Part shown: positions 5,242-9,146 of the stretch, piece by piece
How the letters are laid out: every line of letters starts with the position of its first letter
Position numbering within the stretch: the stretch's first letter is position 1
Source: Lachnospiraceae bacterium
GTDB lineage: Bacteria; Bacillota; Clostridia; Lachnospirales; Lachnospiraceae
Length of the DNA stretch: 9,146 nucleotides
Direction of reading: 5' to 3'
Assembly (NCBI GenBank): GCA_017463035.1
Contig: JAFTPY010000023.1
Span: 1-9,146 of the forward strand
Notes under the pieces: generated by a model
What the model saw: only the letters and a program-made list of their open reading frames with translations
What the model was told of the DNA's origin: nothing
Database searches by the model: none
Position numbers and translations under genes: made by a program

Positions 5242-6138
5242 TTATCCTCTGTACATACCGAGCATCTTTTCCAATTCCTTCACATACAACGCCTTAAAGT
5301 CCTCCGGTCCCAGCACCTGCACTCTGCATCCGAACCCAAGAAACCAGTCCAACGCACGCTCAAAAGAAGAAAATCCCCATTCGGTATAAAGTCGACCATC
5401 CTCCTGTACTCTATAACATCCCGGTCCGTATTCCTCTACCAACCGATAGGTCTCACTTGCCTCATAAATTGCCGGAATGATGATATCGTCCGTCATATTC
5501 TGCCCGAACTGCTTCTTTTCCTCCGGAATCTCTTTCGGCTCAAAGGTCTCCTCTAAAAGTTCAAGTTCCCACAACCGATGCAGCTTGTACATCCGAAAAT
5601 CATTTCGCTCCGGACAAAAACCGAACACATACCAGTTAGACCACTGAAACACAATTAATGCCGGTTCGATTACCTTATCTCCCTCTTCCCGGTTGTAATA
5701 ATAGTGAAACTTTACCCGGCGATTTTCTTTTATCGCCCGCTTTAACAAGTCAATCTTCTCCGACAAACTCCCGTGATAAAAGGACGCCAAATCAATCACA
5801 ATATGCTCCGCAATCGGAAGCATCCCACCGATTTTCCCACTGACTCCGGCATGCTTCGGTGCACGAGACACGCTGTCCACCGACTTCACGCCGATCAGAA
5901 TCGCTTCCAACTCTTCCTCGGTAAACACCGTCGTATCCAGTTGAAACCCTTCCATGATTTGAATACCACCGTCTGCTCCCTGTGTGGTCACAATCGGAAT
6001 CCCGGCACGACAAATATCCTCAATGTCGCGGTTAATTGTACGTCTCGACACCTCAAACTTTTCCGCAAGGTACGGTGCGGTTACCTTTCCTTTCTGTTGG
6101 AGAGTTGTAATAATTCCGATTAAGCGGTCTATCTTCAT
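5242..6138 (-). CDS. YafY/WYL family transcription regulator, 298 aa
   Basis: This is a DNA-binding regulator with the full family layout. An N-terminal winged helix covers about residues 1-60, with VTAPYLAEKFEVSRRTINRD (19-38) as the helix-turn-helix. A linker (EEELEAILIGVKSVD) leads to the WYL domain at about 125-200, including residues 168-174 (NWYVFGF) and the conserved FRMYKLHRL (181-189). The C-terminal WCX domain covers about 230-298. WYL domains sense small ligands or nucleic acid. The length matches the usual 290-320. The ATG at 6138 has AAGGAG 8 bases upstream and a strong promoter of its own. The gene faces the palindrome and the DUF3795 operon, so it probably controls both. The signal it senses is unknown. 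Confidence 0.92.
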   Translation of the reverse strand: MKIDRLIGIITTLQQKGKVTAPYLAEKFEVSRRTINRDIEDICRAGIPIVTTQGADGGIQIMEGFQLDTTVFTEEELEAILIGVKSVDSVSRAPKHAGVSGKIGGMLPIAEHIVIDLASFYHGSLSEKIDLLKRAIKENRRVKFHYYYNREEGDKVIEPALIVFQWSNWYVFGFCPERNDFRMYKLHRLWELELLEETFEPKEIPEEKKQFGQNMTDDIIIPAIYEASETYRLVEEYGPGCYRVQEDGRLYTEWGFSSFERALDWFLGFGCRVQVLGPEDFKALYVKELEKMLGMYRG

Positions 6139-6170
6139 GGTTGGTTCTCCTTACGCTCTGTTCTTTCTCT

Positions 6171-6199
6171 ATTATAGCAAATACTATTTTCTGATGCAA
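6171..6199 (-). promoter_or_regulatory. Strong promoter of the WYL regulator gene
   Basis: On the minus strand TTGCAT (6199-6194), a 17-base spacer and TATAAT (6176-6171) form a near-consensus vegetative promoter. TGC directly before TATAAT makes an extended -10. The start would be near 6165, about 27 bases before the ATG. Confidence 0.85.
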
Positions 6200-6236
6200 T
6201 TACGATTACCGTTTTACCTTCGTATCTATTACATAC

Positions 6237-6276
6237 AAAAACAGGCCCTGACCGCAATTCCTTGCCATCAGAGCCT
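6237..6276 (-). terminator. Rho-independent terminator after the GNAT gene
   Basis: On the minus strand AGGCTCTGA (6276-6268) pairs with TCAGGGCCT (6251-6243) along 9 positions with one G-T wobble, with a 16-base loop. It is followed by TG and a five-T run (6241-6237). It lies about 65 bases after the acetyltransferase stop and isolates that unit from the WYL promoter. Confidence 0.75.
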
Positions 6277-6340
6277 TTGCTTACCTTTTATCTACTTTTT
6301 CAATACTCGCACAACCCGTTCTTTCATACTTCTTCCAATC

Positions 6341-6874
6341 TCACAACTTCTTCACCATTAAATATTCATCGGCATATGTCCCATCTTGATATCGCAAAGC
6401 ATTTTCTTTCGTTCCGATAATCTCAAACCCAAAGTTTTGATACATCTTAACTGCTCTATCATTATTTTTTACAACATCTAACTCTATTTGAGCAATACCA
6501 TGCTCTCTGCACCACTTTATGCATTCCTCCATCATTCGTCCGCCGATTCCAAGATTCCAATAATCCTTTAGAATTACGAACGCAACCCCCGCTCTATGAC
6601 GGTATCTTTCATTTCTCCGCACCAGCCCAACCGAACATTGTCCGATTACTTTATTGTCATATTCCGCCACAAACCATTCAACAGCATCATCCGCAAGAAC
6701 ATTTTCTATAATTTGCTTTTCCCGCTCCACCGGCGTACAAAATTCGCCCGGGTTTCTTGCTAAAAACAAAGTTTCAGTATCGGCAGTCGTCATGACATTA
6801 ATAATAGCTTCTGCATCCTCTACTGTCGGTTTTCGAATTAAAACTTTTTTCCCGTTTTTCAACAGATATTCCAT
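6341..6874 (-). CDS. GNAT family N-acetyltransferase, 177 aa
   Basis: GNAT enzymes move an acetyl group from acetyl-CoA to an amine. Residues 1-20 (KNGKKVLIRKPTVEDAEAI) start the fold. Residues 66-84 (EWFVAEYDNKVIGQCSVGLV) form the central strands. Residues 94-114 (AGVAFVILKDYWNLGIGGRM) are motif A with the acetyl-CoA loop NLGIGG (107-112). NNDRAVKMYQNFGFEIIG (137-154) is motif B. Length is normal. The acceptor may be a small molecule or a protein; the sequence does not tell. The ATG at 6874 has AAAGGGG 9 bases upstream. It lies 5 bases after the end of the short frame 7038-6880, as in an operon, and may be read from the exporter promoter upstream. A terminator closes it. Confidence 0.92.
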   Translation of the reverse strand: MEYLLKNGKKVLIRKPTVEDAEAIINVMTTADTETLFLARNPGEFCTPVEREKQIIENVLADDAVEWFVAEYDNKVIGQCSVGLVRRNERYRHRAGVAFVILKDYWNLGIGGRMMEECIKWCREHGIAQIELDVVKNNDRAVKMYQNFGFEIIGTKENALRYQDGTYADEYLMVKKL

Positions 6875-6879
6875 TTACC

Positions 6880-7038
6880 TTAACCCCTTTCCAAATACTC
6901 CTTTATCAGCAATAACGTCCTGTATTCCCGCTGATTCCAAGCCTGCTTTCCTTCCCCTTCAAGCATCTTTCGATTCTTTTCCAATGCTTCCTCCAACGTA
7001 TACAGTACTTGCCGGAATCCGTGCTCCTTCTCAATCGT
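6880..7038 (-). pseudogene. 52-codon open stretch without a start, possible gene remnant
   Basis: Between the second permease (stop at 7054) and the GNAT gene lies a frame read TIEKEHGFRQVLYTLEEALE and onward to IKEYLERG. It begins after a TGA (7041-7039) and ends at TAA 6882-6880, just 5 bases before the GNAT ATG. The peptide is charged and helix-forming and looks protein-like, yet there is no ATG, GTG or well-placed TTG at its beginning. A TTG deeper inside, with GGAGG 5 bases upstream, would give about 33 residues. It may be the end of a gene that lost its 5' part or was frameshifted, or a small gene with an internal start. No family is recognised. Confidence 0.3.
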
Positions 7039-7053
7039 TCAACAACTCCCCAC

Positions 7054-7866
7054 TTAATTCCCCGAACTCTTATAATACCGAATGCTGAATTTCCAAAAGG
7101 CGTAGGCCAGCAAATACAGCACAATTCCCACTGTCGGAGTCAAATACATGAAAATCTCCGGATACGCTGCCATATCATCCTTCCGCAGTAAAAATTGCGC
7201 CGGAAAGTAGTTTACAAAAGCAAACGGCACAATGTAAATCATACAGAACTGAATCGCTTTATGAAAGATACTGATCGGATACCCCGCAAAGCGACGCGCA
7301 TTCCAGTAAAACAGTTCCTTTAGACTGTTTGTCTCCAAAAGATAAATATTCAGTGTTGCCAAAAACAAGAAGATAGCCCCCTGAATCAACACACCGCCGA
7401 TGACCGTAAATACATAGTAAAGAATCGTCCCGAAATTCCAAGTGATTCCTACGTTTCCGGCAGAAATGATAAATAATACAACTCCAAGACCTCCGTGACC
7501 GATGGCAGCAAACCAGTCCGCATCGGAAAAGATTAACTGGAACAACAGTCCCCGCGGACGCAATATAAACCGATCAAAACCTCCGCTTCGAACTGTCTTT
7601 CCGAAGTCACGAAGTCCGGTAAAGAACACGATTAAAATACCGTAAGTCAAAAACAGAAGGCTGAACAAAAAGAGCATCTCCTGAATGTTCCAACCGTTTA
7701 AAGTATCAAACTTCAACAAAGTAAACCAAATGACAATAATTCCGGTAGACTCTCGGAGGAATACCGCAAGAGAACGTAGAACCGCATCTACCTTGTACTG
7801 AAACCAGGAGCGCATAATAGTTTTGGTGTACACGCCCACCAAATGCAATGTATCGTTTTTTGCCAT
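7054..7866 (-). CDS. ABC-2 type exporter permease, PF06182/COG3694-like, 270 aa
   Basis: This is an integral membrane protein with about six hydrophobic segments (near residues 30-50, 62-83, 118-137, 146-175, 203-220 and 238-258). The motif GGFDRFILRPRGLLFQL (95-111) and the end IVPFAFVNYFPAQFLL (212-227) are typical of the ABC2_membrane_6 (COG3694) partner. In this conserved trio two different permeases and one ATPase form an export complex; substrates are mostly unknown. I chose ATG 7866 because GGGAGG lies 7 bases upstream; an upstream TTG at 7887 would only overlap the previous gene. Its ATG comes one base after the TAA of the first permease, so translation is surely coupled. Confidence 0.85.
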   Translation of the reverse strand: MAKNDTLHLVGVYTKTIMRSWFQYKVDAVLRSLAVFLRESTGIIVIWFTLLKFDTLNGWNIQEMLFLFSLLFLTYGILIVFFTGLRDFGKTVRSGGFDRFILRPRGLLFQLIFSDADWFAAIGHGGLGVVLFIISAGNVGITWNFGTILYYVFTVIGGVLIQGAIFLFLATLNIYLLETNSLKELFYWNARRFAGYPISIFHKAIQFCMIYIVPFAFVNYFPAQFLLRKDDMAAYPEIFMYLTPTVGIVLYLLAYAFWKFSIRYYKSSGN

Positions 7867-7867
7867 A

Positions 7868-8662
7868 TTAACCTCCCTGTACCACAAGCTTTTTCTGTCC
7901 CTGTCTCCAAAGGACTTTGCCGAGAATCACAAACAGCAGAATCCAAAGCAATTGAATTCCGAAGCCCTTTATGATTTCAGAAACAGACAACTGTCCTAAG
8001 TAAATCTGTACCGGCGTAAAGTAAATCGATGAAAAAGGTGTAAACGTAAGCACCCCTTTCATCCAGTCCGGCATAAACCAAAGAGGAATCATGGACCCAG
8101 ACAGCACATTGATAAATACATTTTTAATGGTCATAATGCTCCACACATTAATCAGCCAAAAGGCAAGCATTTGCAAAGCAAAGCTGATGGTCCATAAAAC
8201 GCCGTAGCCAAAGATTGCACTAAGCAAAAACAGCGCAAACATAGCGAAGCTTGCCGGTGCATGAATGCCGATTACCAATACTGATATTACAACCGCAGGA
8301 ATAAAATGAAACACCAGTTGAAACAGCGCATTTCCCAAATTGTCCGCCAGCATTCGTCCATGAATACTTACCGGAAGCAACATCTCATTGGCAATACTTC
8401 CGTTTTGAATCCGATTCGGAAGATAGAAATCGTTGACACAAAATACGGTACTGAGTCCCATGGAAAGAATGAAGTTTGTTGTTACCATGGTCATGGTGAC
8501 ACCGTCCACTTCACTTTTTCCGTTGTACAGCGCAAGGTAGATTCCCCAAAAGATAAAGATTCTTAAAAGGGTATTCAGGATACCCATAAAGTGATCGAAC
8601 CGGTACGCACTTCTGGATAAAAAACTCTTTTTTGCAAAGGCCAAATAAGGGGAGAGCTTCAT
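7868..8662 (-). CDS. ABC-2 type exporter permease, COG4587-like, 264 aa
   Basis: This is the first permease of the exporter. Six or so membrane segments are visible (about residues 27-46, 59-78, 111-133, 137-158, 161-195 and 230-251). The cytoplasmic stretch NRIQNGSIANEMLLPVSI (83-100) is the family's coupling-helix region, where it touches the ATPase. The start MKLSPYLAFAKKSFLSRSAY is the usual amphipathic N-terminus of the COG4587 group. The ATG at 8662 lies one base after the ATPase TGA and has GGGGAGGTG 7 bases upstream. The gene is intact and normal in length. Without a working ATPase the pair could not pump, unless another ATPase serves it. Confidence 0.85.
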   Translation of the reverse strand: MKLSPYLAFAKKSFLSRSAYRFDHFMGILNTLLRIFIFWGIYLALYNGKSEVDGVTMTMVTTNFILSMGLSTVFCVNDFYLPNRIQNGSIANEMLLPVSIHGRMLADNLGNALFQLVFHFIPAVVISVLVIGIHAPASFAMFALFLLSAIFGYGVLWTISFALQMLAFWLINVWSIMTIKNVFINVLSGSMIPLWFMPDWMKGVLTFTPFSSIYFTPVQIYLGQLSVSEIIKGFGIQLLWILLFVILGKVLWRQGQKKLVVQGG

Positions 8663-8663
8663 A

Positions 8664-9146
8664 TCAGGACACCTCCCCGTTATAAATCTTACGAATCAGC
8701 CCTTCGATTTCCGGTTCGGAAACCGTCAGGTCACGAATATGGTACGTGGTTAACAACGTACTCATTAACGAATCAATCTGCACCTCCCGATTTTCACACA
8801 GGAAGCGCTTTTTTCTTCCGCCCGGAGCATCCAGTTCTCTGATTTCAACCTTATCCATCGGAGCACCCGTACAATCCGTAGTAAACTCTACATCCAGTTG
8901 TCTCGTTGTTCCGTAGGCATCACGAATGCCGGATAACGAACCATCGTACACCTTAGAGCCTTTATCAATAATCACCAAACGTTTACAGGTTTTCTCGATA
9001 TCCTACATATCGTGGGTGGTAAAAATCATCGTTACTTTGTCTCTCTCGTTTAACTCACAAATAAAATTCCGAATCGTTTCTTTGCCCACCACATCCACAC
9101 CGATGGTAGGCTCGTCGAAAAAGACGATTTTCGGAGAATGCAACAG
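8664..9146 (-). pseudogene. ABC exporter ATPase, COG4586-like, with in-frame TAG (5' end outside window)
   Basis: The visible frame holds the second half of an ABC nucleotide-binding domain. Walker B with the D-loop reads IVFFDEPTIGVD, and the H-loop is FTTHDM. The next codon (9005-9003) is TAG. The same frame then continues DIEKTCKRLVIIDKGSKVYD and onward for 112 codons to TGA 8666-8664, exactly the end expected for this family. One C-to-T change (CAG, Gln) explains the stop. The shortened protein would keep the catalytic core but lose the last strand of the domain and the C-terminal domain, so I expect loss of function. A TTG at 8978 could not rescue activity. The Walker A end lies outside the window. 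A read error is an alternative. Confidence 0.8.

Noticed and set aside
6906..7124. 72-codon minus-strand frame across the permease end
   Set aside because: It starts inside the permease gene in another frame and its composition (many Arg, Trp, Cys) is shadow-like. The frame 7038-6880 reads much more like protein.
1303..9005. Reassigned stop codons (TAA/TAG read as Gln)
   Set aside because: Both codons end several complete genes of normal length here, such as TAG for the AlkZ-related and PhnB-like genes and TAA for both VOC/WYL-type ends. Two point mutations are simpler.

Overview
The window looks like chromosome of a low-to-mid GC Gram-positive gut anaerobe, most probably a member of the Clostridia near Lachnospiraceae. 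The reasons are strong purine-rich ribosome binding sites before almost every gene, TTGnnn/TATAAT promoters, T-run terminators, and protein families typical of that group. Assignments come from reading motifs and remembered family features; no database search was run. Every gene I can support lies on the minus strand, so transcription runs right to left.

Right part (9146 down to 6880): an ABC-2 type exporter operon. The ATPase (entering from the right edge) is followed closely by two PF06182-like permeases. The ATPase carries an in-frame TAG just after its H-loop, so this copy looks broken. A 52-codon reading frame without a usable start sits between the last permease and a GNAT acetyltransferase (6874-6341), which ends in a good terminator (6276-6237).

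Centre (6199 down to 2867): a strong promoter drives a YafY/WYL transcription regulator. It is followed by a perfect 10-bp inverted repeat (5183-5208), then a tightly packed four-gene run: a Cys-rich DUF3795-type protein, an AlkZ-related winged-helix protein, a PhnB-like VOC protein and a second VOC (glyoxalase/bleomycin-resistance fold) protein. The layout suggests a small stress or detoxification regulon controlled by the WYL protein. After it come four 11-bp tandem repeats and a possible promoter.

Left part (2621 down to 653): a degraded mobilizable-element module. It has a promoter overlapped by a dyad, a leader of about 380 nt with two terminator-like hairpins and an oriT-like nest of inverted repeats, then a MobV/Pre-type relaxase interrupted by an in-frame TAA. 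Two small proteins (40 and 66 residues) and a terminator follow. No recombinase is visible. At the left edge a separate promoter drives a COG1106-like AAA ATPase (533-1, incomplete), a class often linked to phage defence.

The most interesting points are the two nonsense-interrupted genes in one window, the nested palindromes and apparent attenuator leader before the relaxase, the predicted WYL operator with its operon, and the 11-bp repeat array. No rRNA, tRNA, CRISPR array or complete insertion sequence was seen.
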